64,000 nt of DNA from Salvator merianae (Eukaryota; Chordata; Lepidosauria; Squamata; Teiidae). The translations under genes were made by a program, and so were the position numbers. The DNA lies in contig QVOM02000091.1 in assembly GCA_003586115.2 (NCBI GenBank), forward strand, positions 2,121,731-2,185,730, in the 5' to 3' direction. Shown here in pieces: positions 1 to 9,974 of the stretch. The notes below the pieces were generated by a model that ran no database searches, had not been told where the DNA came from, and saw nothing but the letters and a program-made list of their open reading frames with translations. The stretch's first letter is position 1; each line of letters opens with the position of its first letter.

Positions 1-164
1 GACCAGGACCCTGAACAAATGGCAGATCCCAAGATTATTGGGGGAACCAGCAACAACTAAAGGAGCAATATGCTTGCTAACCCAATGGTCTTTGGCTGGT
101 AGAACAGCATACCCTCCACATGCGGGCACTATCTCGGTTCTTAGCTAATTATTTTATCTGTTTT

Positions 165-250
165 TATGATGATTTTATTGTGAGCCACCCTCAGATCTTT
201 GGATACAGGGTGGGATAGAAATATAAACAAACAAACAATAAATAGTTTCT
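165..250 (+). mobile_element. LINE 3' tail (L2/CR1-like)
   Basis: The sequence reads TTTTATTGTGAGCCACC, then a GGGTGGGATAGAAATATAAA stretch, then short ATAAACAA-type repeats. This is the typical 3' terminus of L2/CR1-class LINEs: a 'gggcgggatataaat' motif followed by a short microsatellite tail instead of poly(A). No coding part is visible. The rest of positions 1-530 shows nothing I recognise. Confidence 0.6.
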
Positions 251-529
251 CCCACCCATATCACTTAAATAAAGAGTATTTTGAAGATCCAAACTCAGAA
301 CCTTATAGAAAACATGCTATCACAACGTTTCCAGAAAGGCAGTCTGCAGACAAATAGCACCTCTTGCAGCTCTTAGCAAAAGAGAAATCTTAAGGCTTAT
401 GAGGCAGAATGGCAGAACACAAAAACATGGCTTGCCTCGCAACCCAAAGACAAGACAACCAACAAAGAGAAGCCAATTCCTCCATTCCTAGCCTTACTCA
501 GGAGGGCAAAGGAAGCCTTGCACGTGTCT

Positions 530-1560
530 GCCCAAGGCTATAGGACCCTCCCTTACGCAACTGCTAGCCGCTTGGCGCTACTGCAAGCTCCAGAGCGCCG
601 AGACAACAGCAGAGGCAGGCAGAGGTCCTTTGATTTCAGGCAGAGGTGTCGCCCAGATCTCCCTCCCCGGAGACCCAGAAGATCTGGAGATCTTCTGCAC
701 GAGAAACACGTGTCCAGCTCTCCTATTCCCCACTCCACCACCACCCCGTCCTGACTCGGCCATGGGGGATCCTCTAGGCACGTTGCCAGAGGATACCCTA
801 CCGAGGCAAAGTCTGCTCCGCTCCTCGTGGCTCTTGACAGGCAAAATGACGGGTCGCACGAGGCAGCCACAGAAACGAGAGAAGGCGGCGAAGCCAAGCC
901 AGCCCGTGCCCGCCTCACCGTGCCATTTCAGGCTCCCGTGCAATTCGCTAAAACGCTTCCAGGCGCCTAAAGGGAAAGAGAGACCCCGATCAAACGAAGC
1001 CCACGGCTAAAAAAAAAAAAAAAAAAGGCCGAAATGCTGCCCGACAGAGGGACGCCGGCTAGTTAGCCAGCCCAGCCCAGCCAGCGAGCTCCCCGCTCCG
1101 TTCAGGCGGCTTGACTTGCCACGGCTCCTCCGGGGACATTCATACATACCGAGAGTAGGTTGCCACGGCACTTCAAGGATCTCCGTGGCGAGCGGGAGCC
1201 TCTTCCTTGGCCCCCGCTTGCAGCAGGGCACCTCCATGGTTTCTCCCCAGCGCCGCCTCCGTCCCGGCGGCCGGCACAGTGAATCTGCACCAAGAAGGCC
1301 CTGGAGACAGCAGCGAGCGCGCGGAAGCCAGACAGAGAGGGAGAGACGCCGCGCAAAGACGCGCCGCGCGGATCTCCTCCGGCTGCCGCCGCGCGCGGCG
1401 CCCTGCTCTCTGCAAAGCACGCTGGGAAGCGCTCGGCTTCCCCAAAAATTCCCTCCTCGCCTCTCTTCCCATTGGCTGGATGAAGCCGGACTTAGTGGCA
1501 GCCGAGGCGGGTTGCGGTGGGGGGGAAGAGTTCAAGTTCAGCCTTGCTGAGCAGCTGGCT
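530..1560. promoter_or_regulatory. CpG island, candidate promoter
   Basis: This kilobase is strongly GC-rich and full of CpG dinucleotides, unlike the AT-rich DNA on both sides. It is densest from about 1080 to 1420. It does not match any transposon family seen elsewhere in the window, unlike the CpG-rich family B elements further right. It contains an 18-A run at 1011-1028 and several ORFs on both strands, none recognisable as a protein; overlapping ORFs are expected in GC-rich DNA. CpG islands of this size usually mark vertebrate promoters. Which gene it serves cannot be told from the sequence. Confidence 0.7.
1471..1475 (-). promoter_or_regulatory. CCAAT box read on the minus strand
   Basis: Plus-strand CCCATTGGCTGG reads CCAGCCAATGGG on the minus strand, a good NF-Y site at the right edge of the CpG island. 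A plausible minus-strand splice donor (TCG|GTATGT) lies at about 1145-1151. Together they fit a leftward promoter with a non-coding or short first exon between about 1150 and 1400. This is inference from two short motifs; a plus-strand gene is not excluded, and a TATA-like TATATAAAAATA lies at about 1686 on the plus strand. Confidence 0.3.
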
Positions 1561-2284
1561 GATCACGTTTTTACTCATTTAAATTTTTGCCGCATTGCAT
1601 AGAGTTCGGTGGCAAAGAAATCTCCCGAGGAACCCAAATCTGGGGCCTGGGAAGATATGTCGAGTCTGGTGGAAGGGAGGGACTTGTATATAAAAATAAC
1701 GCAGATCTACAAAAAAATTTTTTTTTTCAGGTGCCAAGGTTTTTGAATGGATTTAGGGTATTTTGAGGGTGCTGAATACAAAGCTCCCATTACTTTTGCT
1801 GAATTGGTTCTAGTTTGGAGATAATGGGCGTCCATGAAAATAATGCATTCCCCCAATGCAACTTGTGTGTGATAACAAATGCAATAGCTTTTGGTCTGTC
1901 TTTTGACCCTTTAACAGTGTCTTAGGTAATGAAATATCCCATATAATTATTTTGTATTTCAATTTGTAGGCCTACAATGCTATAAAAGCGACTTTTTGAA
2001 GCACTGACATTAATAACAATGAATAACTAATTAATTACTTAACTATTAAATATCTCAGAAACTAGAGCCAATCTGGCAAAACCGAAGTCATATTCTTAAT
2101 CAGCGCCATAAACTTAATATAAAACCATTTAGACATTGTTGGCACCAAAATCACTGTAGACCTGTGTAATGCATGCTGTGAAAAAGGGGAAGAGGGAGAA
2201 ATTATTTTCTATGGGATGGAAAAGTGATTATAGTTTTTTCCCCCCCTCTCTATTGTGCAACCCTAGAACTGTGTGGGGTGGGGT
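1561..2284. other. AT-rich stretch, nothing recognised
   Basis: Sequence beyond the CpG island. I see no coding frame, no repeat family shared with the rest of the window, and no terminal inverted repeat. Confidence 0.5.
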
Positions 2285-2475
2285 TGGTCTATGAAGCTGT
2301 AGAGCAGGAGTGTTAGGACCGACAAGGGTGAAGATTTTTTTACCCAGAGGATCACTGGTCTATGAATTTACTAACAAAAGAGGTGGTGACAGGAACCAGC
2401 CTGGATGGCTTTAAGAAAAGGTTAGTCAAATTCCTGGAGGACAGGTGCATCAATGGCAACTAGTAATATTTTTAA
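2285..2475 (+). mobile_element. CR1-type LINE, 3' end fragment (sense)
   Basis: The stretch 'cctggatggctttaagaaaa' followed by a 'ctggaggacaggtgcatcaa' segment is the well-known 3' part of amniote CR1/L3-like LINEs (variants of 'ggatggctttaaaaggggattagacaaattcatggaggac'). Only the non-coding 3' region is present, as is usual for 5'-truncated CR1 copies. The same family appears antisense at 17108, 18836, 37310 and 49350 and sense at 52880. Confidence 0.8.
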
Positions 2476-2934
2476 ATGTTAAACGTTAATTTAGCCATTG
2501 GCTACTACACAGCGTAATAAGACCACATATGGAATTAAAAGTTAAAGATAACAGTATCTAAAAAGATCTTTAAAATAAACTGAAATACAAAGCAGTAGCA
2601 ATAAAATCAGAATAGGACAGACAAAAAGGCAGACTCCCACTAGTGGTCACGTATAACTCATAACTGGGACTCCTCAGACGTATCAGCTATGAACTACAGC
2701 CTATTCTGGACAAGAATGTTAACCTCTCAGGAGTCCTTAGTGGCAGATCTTTGCTTGCTTACCAGCAATCTCCCAATCTCTAACAGTAACTTTCCTATAA
2801 GAGGACAACACAGATCAAGAGATGGGTACAAGTCCTTGCTGCAAACCCAGATGCCAACTCTGCCCACACATCTACCCAGATGATGTCATCATCACAGGGC
2901 CTAATCACATCGCCCCACAACAGTAGAGGAATTT

Positions 2935-3134
2935 TCACTTGTTCATCATCTAATATGGTATATGCATGCCCTTCAGCACTTTATGTCAGGCAAACAGGAC
3001 AGTCTCTGTGTCAGAGGATAAATGGACATAAGTCAGACATTAGAAATGGGAATACACAAAAACCTGTTGCAGAACACTTCAATCTGCCAGGACATTCCAT
3101 TGCAGATCCTGGAACACCAGACCTTGAACAATAA
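2935..3134 (+). pseudogene. GIY-YIG endonuclease domain remnant of the Penelope-like element
   Basis: The frame reads FTCSSSNMVYACPSALYVRQ, then TGQSLCQRINGHKSDIR and PVAEHFNLPGHS. These match the Penelope-family GIY-YIG signature: LYVGQTGQSL (the catalytic-loop glycine is replaced by arginine here), RINGHRSDIR and PVAEHFN. The usual extra cysteine pair between NMVY and CPSALYV appears to have been lost by a short deletion. The domain would nick target DNA to prime insertion. Frameshifts on the 5' side and the stop soon after make this a pseudogene. Confidence 0.85.
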
Positions 3135-3501
3135 AGCTACAAAGGAAGATTAGAAACAGCAGAACTGGAATATATCCACAAACTCCAGTCCATTGACAGG
3201 GGGTTGAGTAAAGACAATGGTTTCCTGGCACATTACACATGTTATAACACTAGTTAACACCCCAGCCTCTTGAGGGCTCCCTTGGACTGTTCATCACATC
3301 TGCTTTCTGGTTCCCAGCCAGCATCACTCTGCATTCCAACACTCTGAGAAGTTTGCACCACTATTCATACATAATGCTTTAACGACCAACATTATATTCA
3401 ACTTGTCACCTCATCAGCACACCCGGACTTTTGCGTTCGTATTGCTGTTCACCCATGCAGCTTGCCTAATAGGTTTGTCCCTAGGCTTTCATACTATGCA
3501 T

Positions 3502-3529
3502 CTGATAAAGTAGGGTTAGTCTACAAAAA
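3502..3529 (+). ncRNA. Degenerate hammerhead-ribozyme-like core
   Basis: CUGAUAA is followed by a 4-bp stem (GUAG 3510-3513 with CUAC 3521-3524), a 7-nt loop and AAAA. A hammerhead core is CUGANGA, stem II, GAAA, so two core guanines (G8 and G12) read as A. Penelope-like elements are known to carry hammerhead motifs near their ends. Position and layout fit, but the core is broken and activity is not expected. Confidence 0.45.
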
Positions 3530-3640
3530 TTCATGCTACCAACTTGTTTCCCTTTGTTAGTCTCTAAGGGGCTACTAGACCCCCTTGCTATACTGAAATA
3601 TAGCAATAAAACCTGCTCCTTTAGCAACTTCTTTCCACAT

Positions 3641-4066
3641 ATTTGCCCTGTATACCTTGCATTGCTAAAGCAAACTGCTCAACCGTTGGGATATTTCCAA
3701 GTCATGATCTGATAGTTGTTATTTTATTTTTTCATCATCTGAAGTGAGCTGTGGAACCTCCCAGTCCTTCCTAAAATATTTTTCTCTAGCAGACACATAT
3801 AAAGAGCAGTATAGTAGACAATGTGGAAGTTTCTTGATTTCCACCTGAAAGCATGGGCATATTCTTTGTGTAATTGGAATATTCTGATATCCACCAAATA
3901 GCATTGCAGAGGGCATTGTGTGGCATCTCAGGGCAGTGAATGCCTGACAAACCTTATAAAAGCCAATCTCTGCTAAATATTGTGCTCGTTGGCATTTCGG
4001 TTTAACGAGGTGGAAACAAGACTACTAGAACTGATGCCTCAGTACCGCCTCTTGAGTTGGAGAAAC
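3641..4066. other. No recognisable feature
   Basis: AT-rich sequence between the Penelope-like element and the family A fragment. No repeat, ORF or RNA gene that I can support. Confidence 0.4.
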
Positions 4067-4338
4067 CATTCTAGGCTGTATAAGACTCCACAGCATGGCA
4101 ACCATCCGCACTGCGAGGGCTGAAACCAGCCCGTACAGGGCGTCTAGCACTTGCAGTGTGGATGCCAGCCCAGCCACCATGACAAAGGGTGCGAACCTTG
4201 CTGACTGGGAGCAATCCAGCTGCTCCTTGTCCAGCTGTGGACAACGGCTAGTAGAGTTCAGGAGCAGCTGTAGCCTCTTCCGGATGCTGCAATGGCAGGA
4301 ATAGCTTAGCTTACTATGGGTAAAGTGTGAGCAGGCCT
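4067..4338 (+). mobile_element. Family A MITE, 5'-truncated copy (A1)
   Basis: Shares with the other A copies the order: CCATTCTAGGCTG, a 'gcggtggccatccgcactg' type segment, 'cttgcagtgtg(g/a)atgc', 'actgggagcaatccagctgc', 'agctgtggacaac' and a right end AAGTGTGAGCAGGCCTG. The left terminal repeat and the central palindrome are missing. It is non-coding and about 270 bp against 400-450 bp for complete copies. Confidence 0.7.
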
Positions 4339-4349
4339 GTATATAAATG

Positions 4350-4383
4350 TAAATTAATTAATTAATTAAATAAATAAATAAAT
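4350..4383. repeat. (TTAA)n / (AAAT)n simple repeat
   Basis: Repeated TTAA units run into AAAT units directly after the A1 right end. Confidence 0.8.
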
Positions 4384-5609
4384 GGACAACAGTGGCTAAG
4401 CTATTCCTGTCCAGCTAAGAGTGTAGTTAGTATAGCAACCAAAGCTTTCAGTAGATGCTCCTGGCCACAGAAGTCATCTGAGCCTCCAAGGACAAAGATG
4501 GCTCCAAGAAGCTGGGTGTTCCCTTACTTTGTGAGGCAGCTTCTGAAGAGACATGTGGAAGAGACACCTGTGACGCCTCCTCCATCTCCACTTCTGAGCA
4601 AGGAGGCATCTTTTCAGTGGCAAACAGATGTGCCTTTGTTTAGGGTGTGAACTCTTCCCCTTAAACCATGGTAGTTCTATCCATGATGGTGCCCAGAAGT
4701 AGGGTGGCACAATCATGTGCTGCCACCACCACAAATAAAAATGTAGCTGGCCCTTCCTATGATAAATGGAGATACGACATAAATTAACCAATAATGATTT
4801 TACCATGGCAGTGATTTTTCTGTTGAGTTTTACGTTCACATTTGGATATTTCTGTCACAGCCTCCTGCTTCCTGTGGGCCTTCTCATGCTTCCCAATTTG
4901 GGAATCACTGCTGTACTGGCTCTCAAACTGTGTGTGTCCCCGCCCCCCCATGTTCCTGAATGCAACTCCCAGCATTCCATGCTAGCTGCAAGTAGAATGC
5001 CGGGAAGTCTTGTTCAGGAACTTCTATTGTATAGGAAAGCATTCAATGCCCCCCCCCCCAAAAAAAACCAGAGTTGCACAAGACTGGAGTACTCATAGGA
5101 CTATGGGCCTCCTCTGTAATTGAACATTTCTTATGTTTTTACACTGAGGCTTAGCACACGGATTGTTTTTCCGGTTACTGGATTAGTGTCCTTCCCTGTT
5201 CTTCTGACCTCACAAGAACACAGGAAGTGCCGCATTGGACCAGACCATTTCAAACGGGGAAGTAGCTTGTGGGTTCTGAGTACAACTGGATGCCAGCTTG
5301 CTTCATCCCTGACCATTGGTTGCGATGCTCAAGGATGATGGCTATTGAATCCAAGTCATTTGAAGAGCATTGGGTTAGAAAAGGCTGCCATAATCGTTTA
5401 AAATTTGGTGTGATAACAAATGACCTTCTATGGTGCTACAAGAACAGAGTATGGGAAATCCCCCCACCTGTTTTTTTGACACAGTTTCCGTGATAGCTTT
5501 GGCCATTATAGCTAAAGGTCCAACAGTTTTGTTAAAAAATTTTAATGTACCTATAACAAACCAATGTGGGTGGGGAAGGTGATACTGTAAAACAAAAATG
5601 AAATGAAAA
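4384..5609. other. Mostly unannotated; contains a small foldback hairpin at 4952-5021
   Basis: No coding region is recognised. At 4952-5021 GTTCCTGAATGCAACTCCC is mirrored by GGGAAGTCTTGTTCAGGAAC, forming an imperfect hairpin of roughly 27-bp arms with a short loop. It may be a very short foldback element. The arm also resembles the ZNF143 site (ACTACAATTCCCAGCATGC) weakly. Confidence 0.4.
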
Positions 5610-5634
5610 ATATATATATATATATATATATATA
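5610..5634. repeat. (TA)n microsatellite
   Basis: About twelve TA dinucleotides, followed by a short GT run. Confidence 0.9.
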
Positions 5635-5687
5635 GATCTGTGTGTGTGTATACCCCCTCATATGTATAATAAAGAATGTTTGATTCA

Positions 5688-5800
5688 AGCTGCATCCAGA
5701 TGTCTCTTACTTATTCTGCTATATTTGAATATTCTGGAATATCCATGCTTTATTCCAGGATATAGTCCGGAATAAGTAAGCAATGTCTGAATGCAGCTTC
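5688..5800. mobile_element. Snapback element, family P (P1)
   Basis: Starts AGCTGCATCCAGATGTC and TTACTTATTC and ends GGAATAAGTAAG then TGAATGCAGCT. The arms are inverted and meet around 'ggaatatccatgctttattcc', so the whole unit folds on itself. A second copy begins at 63872 and runs off the window. Non-coding, about 113 bp. Confidence 0.7.
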
Positions 5801-6031
5801 AGTCCAAATTCTAAATATATATATATATACAGCACATCAAAAATCTATTTAAAACCATACCAGGTGATTATTGCAGATAATTTCCTTAAAAAATATGTTG
5901 TAGACCACCAACTGCTGAAAGGTAAGCAGTATTGGAAGTACTGGAAATTCGAAATATTGGAAACTATGGAAAGAGAGAGAAAAAAAAGCCTTTGAACGGA
6001 TGAATAAAGCTCAGAACAGCATTGCAAGCAG

Positions 6032-6045
6032 CCACAAGGGGGCAG
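6032..6045 (+). promoter_or_regulatory. CTCF-like motif
   Basis: CCACAAGGGGGCAG matches the CTCF core CCASYAGRKGGCRS at all but one position (A for Y). The surrounding 6000-6300 does not match any repeat in this window. Occupancy is unknown. Confidence 0.4.
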
Positions 6046-7039
6046 TGCGAATCAACGCATTTGATTCAAAAGGTGTCAGTCCACTACCTGGAACTGCTCT
6101 CTCAGTCAAAGCGGCTTTTGCCTCCCTGTATTTGCAGGTCCACCGCTAAGGCAGCCTGCCTATCCTGCGTCATCTGTACCTCTGCAGGCAAGTACTTCAG
6201 CTGGGAACATCGTTACCTTTGCAATTCTGTTGTAGAAATAGCCGTTTGCAGTCTTCCAGACAGCATACAGCAATGATCCAGAATTGCAGCACGCCCTTTT
6301 CCATATTACATTATCTAGTGGAGGGTGTCTGTTAACAACCATCTGTTAAACATTCTCTGAGAAATCCAACAGGGATGAAGGCTTTTTGTCCTCATCCGCC
6401 TACAGTTGCTCTCATTACATCTCTGCTGTTCATGGAAACAACTAGAGAGTCTTTAATCCGACAGTAATGTCTGTTGATGACGAAGTCAGAAACTCCTCAC
6501 CGAGTTGACTGTGCAACGTTCATAAAGGGCTCGGCCTCCGGGGGGAAAATTGCTGGGGTACAAAACTACCCCCATTAGGGTACATAACTGTCTCATGACT
6601 TGTTTTCTGCATGCCTCTTTTCTTGTTGATTTTTGTTTTTTTGGCGAGATAATGGAGAATCAGTTTCGCAAAATGGGGTGCAGCACATATTCAAGTTTCA
6701 AAAGAAGATCAATTTAATAATTAAAAGTGGAAAAAAAAATGGGTAAAAAGGTTCCAGCCTGATCAGCAGCTACAGTATATAGTTAAAAAATGCAGGTCAA
6801 TGCACTCTTGAACTTTTTGAAAAATATTTGCTCTTCTAGTAATCCTTCACAGACAGTTTTTTATTTCATGACTAATTTAACCCTTTCCAGGCAAATCAAG
6901 GGTATCTTGAAAAGTAGGGGTTAAAATTGCTATTTTGTAGTACAGTAATACCGTAATAATTAATAGAAGTGTTACAACGTTTGATAAAAGTGATACAAAA
7001 CAGTCACAACTAAATGTGAAACCCAGTCCACCTCCAGAT
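6046..7039. other. No recognisable feature
   Basis: Apart from AT-rich and A-rich stretches I see no repeat family, gene or RNA gene here. The left boundary of the following family D element may extend somewhat into this stretch. Confidence 0.35.
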
Positions 7040-7498
7040 ATTGCCCCCAAATCACAGAATTTAGTGATATTCTGGAATAAAGGTGCTCTGGAATAATGGC
7101 TTGTTGCCCAGACAGCTTGTTGCCCAGACAGCTGGGCAACAGTGCAGGGCAAATGCCTGGCATGATGTGCACATAGGGGTATTTTGACAGTGCAAAATAC
7201 CCAGAAGTGCACACCAACCTCTGCACATGAGCAGTGGCCATTTTCATGTAAGATTCGGCCATGCACATGTGCAGGGGATCATTTTATTCAGTAGAATCAC
7301 ACTGCTGACCTTCAAGACAGATGGGTCATAACACTATTTCAGGAAAACCCACAATGAGTTGGGTTTTCTGGAAATAGGATCTAGAGGGATTTCATCCCGT
7401 ATCATGCGGCTATGTTGGGGTTGCCACAGGTACATGAGACAATCCTTACATAACCCACACCATAATAGTGCTGTTTAACCCCTATCTGGATGCAGCCT
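7040..7498 (+). mobile_element. Family D non-autonomous DNA transposon (D1)
   Basis: Shares with D2-D9 the segments 'tgatattctggaataaagg', 'aaatacccagaagt', 'gcacatgtgcaggggatc', 'ggaaaacccacaatgagttgggtttt', 'ggctatgttggggttgccac' and the terminus ATCTGGATGCAGCC. The CCACAGGTACATGAGACA stretch is part of a conserved palindrome in this family. Left end approximate; no coding capacity. Confidence 0.65.
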
Positions 7499-8465
7499 GA
7501 GTGTACGTAATGATATCAGAGGCAAGAATCAGACAGAGCCTTCTGGTGATGCAGGGGCCACACATCTGTGTATCCCTTTTGCACCACAGGAAGGCTTCAA
7601 GGGCACAGGATACCCTGGGAGCACCCACATCTCTGCTTTAACAGAGCTTGCCATTACTCTCTCCACCTTTGCTTTCTATCCTTAACCATTTCACAGTGCC
7701 CTCCATTATGCAGAGCACAGCAAAATGGCCGACTTCCACAGTAATTTCTTGTGCTGTGCAAAAAGCTCCAGGTGGAAACACTGGACTGGGGCACAGAAGT
7801 TCTGCAGTTCAATGTTTTCATCACCAGGCAAAGATCACTCCAGGAGTCCTATTCCATAAAGTCAGACTATAAACCCAATGTATGTGAAATTAAATCTACC
7901 CTTTTATTATAACTGTTGTTTGGATACGGGAAATTTAGGGGTTTTTCCTTGCTGTGAAAATATTTGAGCAATGCCTTTTAACTGAAGTAGAGGTTCAAAA
8001 CACAGAAACGCCTCTAGGTAAATTAGTCAGTCTGGGAGTGGTAGCTAAATGCATTTTAATTACGTTAATCTTTCCCCATGGAATTTTAGAGCATCTGTTT
8101 AAATCAACTTTGATCTACAATGTGAACTCTATTAAATTTAAACTTACCAGTAAATAAATTATCTTCGGCATTACTTCTACCAAATCGTTAAGAGAATCTA
8201 GATACCAATAAATAGATAGAAACACTGAGACCTCAAGGAGATGTATTCCTGTTCAGATTTATTGCCTTCTCAGAAGATATCACACACGTCCCAGAGTAGC
8301 ATAAAATTTCAGTTGCACAATACGACCTTTGGTTTTAGGTTCCCTGAATGAGGTAACTAGAAGTTGTTGACATTTCTGTAATGTGAAGTTTGATTTCACA
8401 TATTCTACAGGCTTAGTGTGAGATGGAATCTTCCCAGAACTAGCTTCAAGCTAGTTTCATTCAAA
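7499..8465. other. Probable short repeat at 7650-7870, otherwise nothing recognised
   Basis: About 7650-7870 shares with 32090-32260 the words 'gagcacagcaaaatggccgac', 'aatttcttgtgctgtgcaaaa' and 'ccaggtggaaacactgg', suggesting a further degenerate dispersed repeat. The rest is AT-rich without visible features. Confidence 0.4.
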
Positions 8466-8748
8466 TTTAGGGTGATTCTCCACTGGCCAGTATATCGGAC
8501 CAGCAATTGTACTAGGAGCCTCCTTTCTGCATGCTGATCCAGCCTAAGGGATGCCCCACCCCCAGGGGCAGTCTAAGGGGGCAGAGTCTAAGGGGGCATC
8601 CTCTAAGGGTGATTCCACACTGACCAGTATATCGGACCAGCAAATATACTGGGAACCTCCCTTAGATCACACCAGCATGCAGAAGGGAGGCTCCTAGTAT
8701 GCTTACTGGTCTGGTATACTGTCCAGTATGGAATCACCCTTAGAGGAG
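8466..8748. mobile_element. Family C snapback DNA elements (two arms in tandem, C1)
   Basis: TAAGGGTGATTCCACACTG begins at about 8604 and is mirrored by CAGTATGGAATCACCCTTA ending at about 8743, with internal palindromic arms (GGGAACCTCCC / GGGAGGCTCC). A related left arm, AGGGTGATTCTCCACTGG, precedes it at 8470. I read this as a half element plus a complete 140-bp foldback element, or one longer element with a duplicated arm. Confidence 0.65.
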
Positions 8749-9974
8749 CCCACACATAGCTTTACACTCTTGCAGAGAGCCAAGTCAGGCTTAACATGTC
8801 TGCTTCTTTCTTCCTCACTTCCTGTCTATTCTCTTCCACATGAGAATACCTTGATGCTCTCCCACCTACCTAGGGCAGAAGGGGCTTAAAGCAAAACAGG
8901 TTTCCTTCTGTTCATGTTCTGGCAAACCATTTGCTGTCTATACATCCTCCTAAATTCCATCACATTTTCTTTTCCCTAGGGGGCAGGCGAGCTCTGAAGT
9001 GATCACTTGGTCAAACAAAGAGAGAAGCTGATTGATGGTTTGTTGAACCCTCTGCGTAGCGATACTTAGCAACCAGAGGATTCCGGCTCTCTGTGTTTTG
9101 GTCTCTTTTGTTTGCAAGGCTGCTGCTTTCCCCTGAAGGCTGTTTTTCTTTCGTGTCTTCAAGGACTTGTTTCTCATGATGAGCTTTCATTTCCTTTGTC
9201 CTAGATCTGGCAGCACCAGCTGCACCATTCAATATTGCTTTTACATTGCTTCAGGGACTCACTCACACACAAACATACACTTTTCCCACTTTTGGAGTGG
9301 GAGAGCCCTTTCTTTTAACCAGTACATTCATAAATAACATATGCATAACATAAGTATATTTTCAGATCCGTACAGCTGACCTTCCTACTACTATGTGATT
9401 CCACGCTGGAAAACCATTGCTTTTGCATATCATAGGAGGAGCTATTGTGAAGATTCCTTTCCCTATGTGCTGGTTTTACAAAACCAGGGATGTGATCAGA
9501 CATGGTACAAGGGCCAGTCCCAGGGACAAGGGAGAAACATAAATTTAAAAAATGCCATTTACTACTTCTCAAGAAATAATAGATCTCAGGGCAATTCACT
9601 AGTTGGGTGGATTGGGCGGGAAACTATGGAAGCTGCCATAGCCAATAACAGCCTGGAAATAGCTGCTACTGCAAGCCAACCAATCAGGGACCTGAAATCC
9701 TGGGCAGGCAGCAGCCAATCAGTGGTAAGCATGGAAGGCAAAGACAAGGAAGAGGTGAAGGGTGTGATCACTCAGGGCTTTTCAAGATAGGTTTTTAGGC
9801 ACTAATTTTTAAAACTGTCTGATACGGGTTTTTTAATGTGTCTACTGAAGGGGTGATCCTTTGAAAATGGGCACCTGAAATAAGCCCTGTGTGATCGCAT
9901 CCCAGGCTAAGTTGAGGCCACATTAAAGGACAGACTGTACAGAAAAATTCTGGCAGCTCCTTCTCTTTCTGTAT
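8749..9974. other. Unique-looking sequence with a CCAAT cluster
   Basis: No repeat family seen elsewhere in the window matches 8880-9800. There are polypyrimidine-AG sequences (CTTTTCCCTAG at about 8970, CTTTGTCCTAG at about 9200) that could be splice acceptors, but no flanking open frame encodes anything recognisable. The CCAAT cluster at 9611-9719 is listed separately. Confidence 0.35.
9611..9719. promoter_or_regulatory. Cluster of four CCAAT boxes
   Basis: ATTGG at 9611, then CCAAT at 9642, 9680 and 9715, spaced about 31, 38 and 35 bp. Regularly spaced CCAAT boxes are typical of NF-Y promoters and of some LTRs. No TATA box or gene is identifiable next to them, so function is open. Confidence 0.35.

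Larger units (their letters stand above)
2620..3640 (+). mobile_element. Penelope-like retroelement, decayed 3' half
   Basis: Reading across frames gives, in order, a stretch like the end of the reverse transcriptase (LPLVVTYN at about 2635), a cysteine-rich linker (GTSPCCKPRCQLCPHI, about 2825-2872), and a GIY-YIG nuclease domain. That RT-linker-endonuclease order is diagnostic of endonuclease-bearing Penelope-like elements. The parts sit in different frames with stops between them, so the copy is dead. Downstream of the coding remnant, to about 3640, is the family's non-coding 3' region, including a hammerhead-like core at 3502-3529. The 5' boundary is not visible. Confidence 0.85.

Noticed and set aside
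1686..1697. TATA box of a plus-strand gene (TATATAAAAATA)
   Set aside because: It lies outside the CpG island in AT-rich DNA, and no transcript-like feature follows.
3502..3529. Active hammerhead ribozyme
   Set aside because: Two invariant core guanines are A in this copy, so only a degenerate relic can be claimed.
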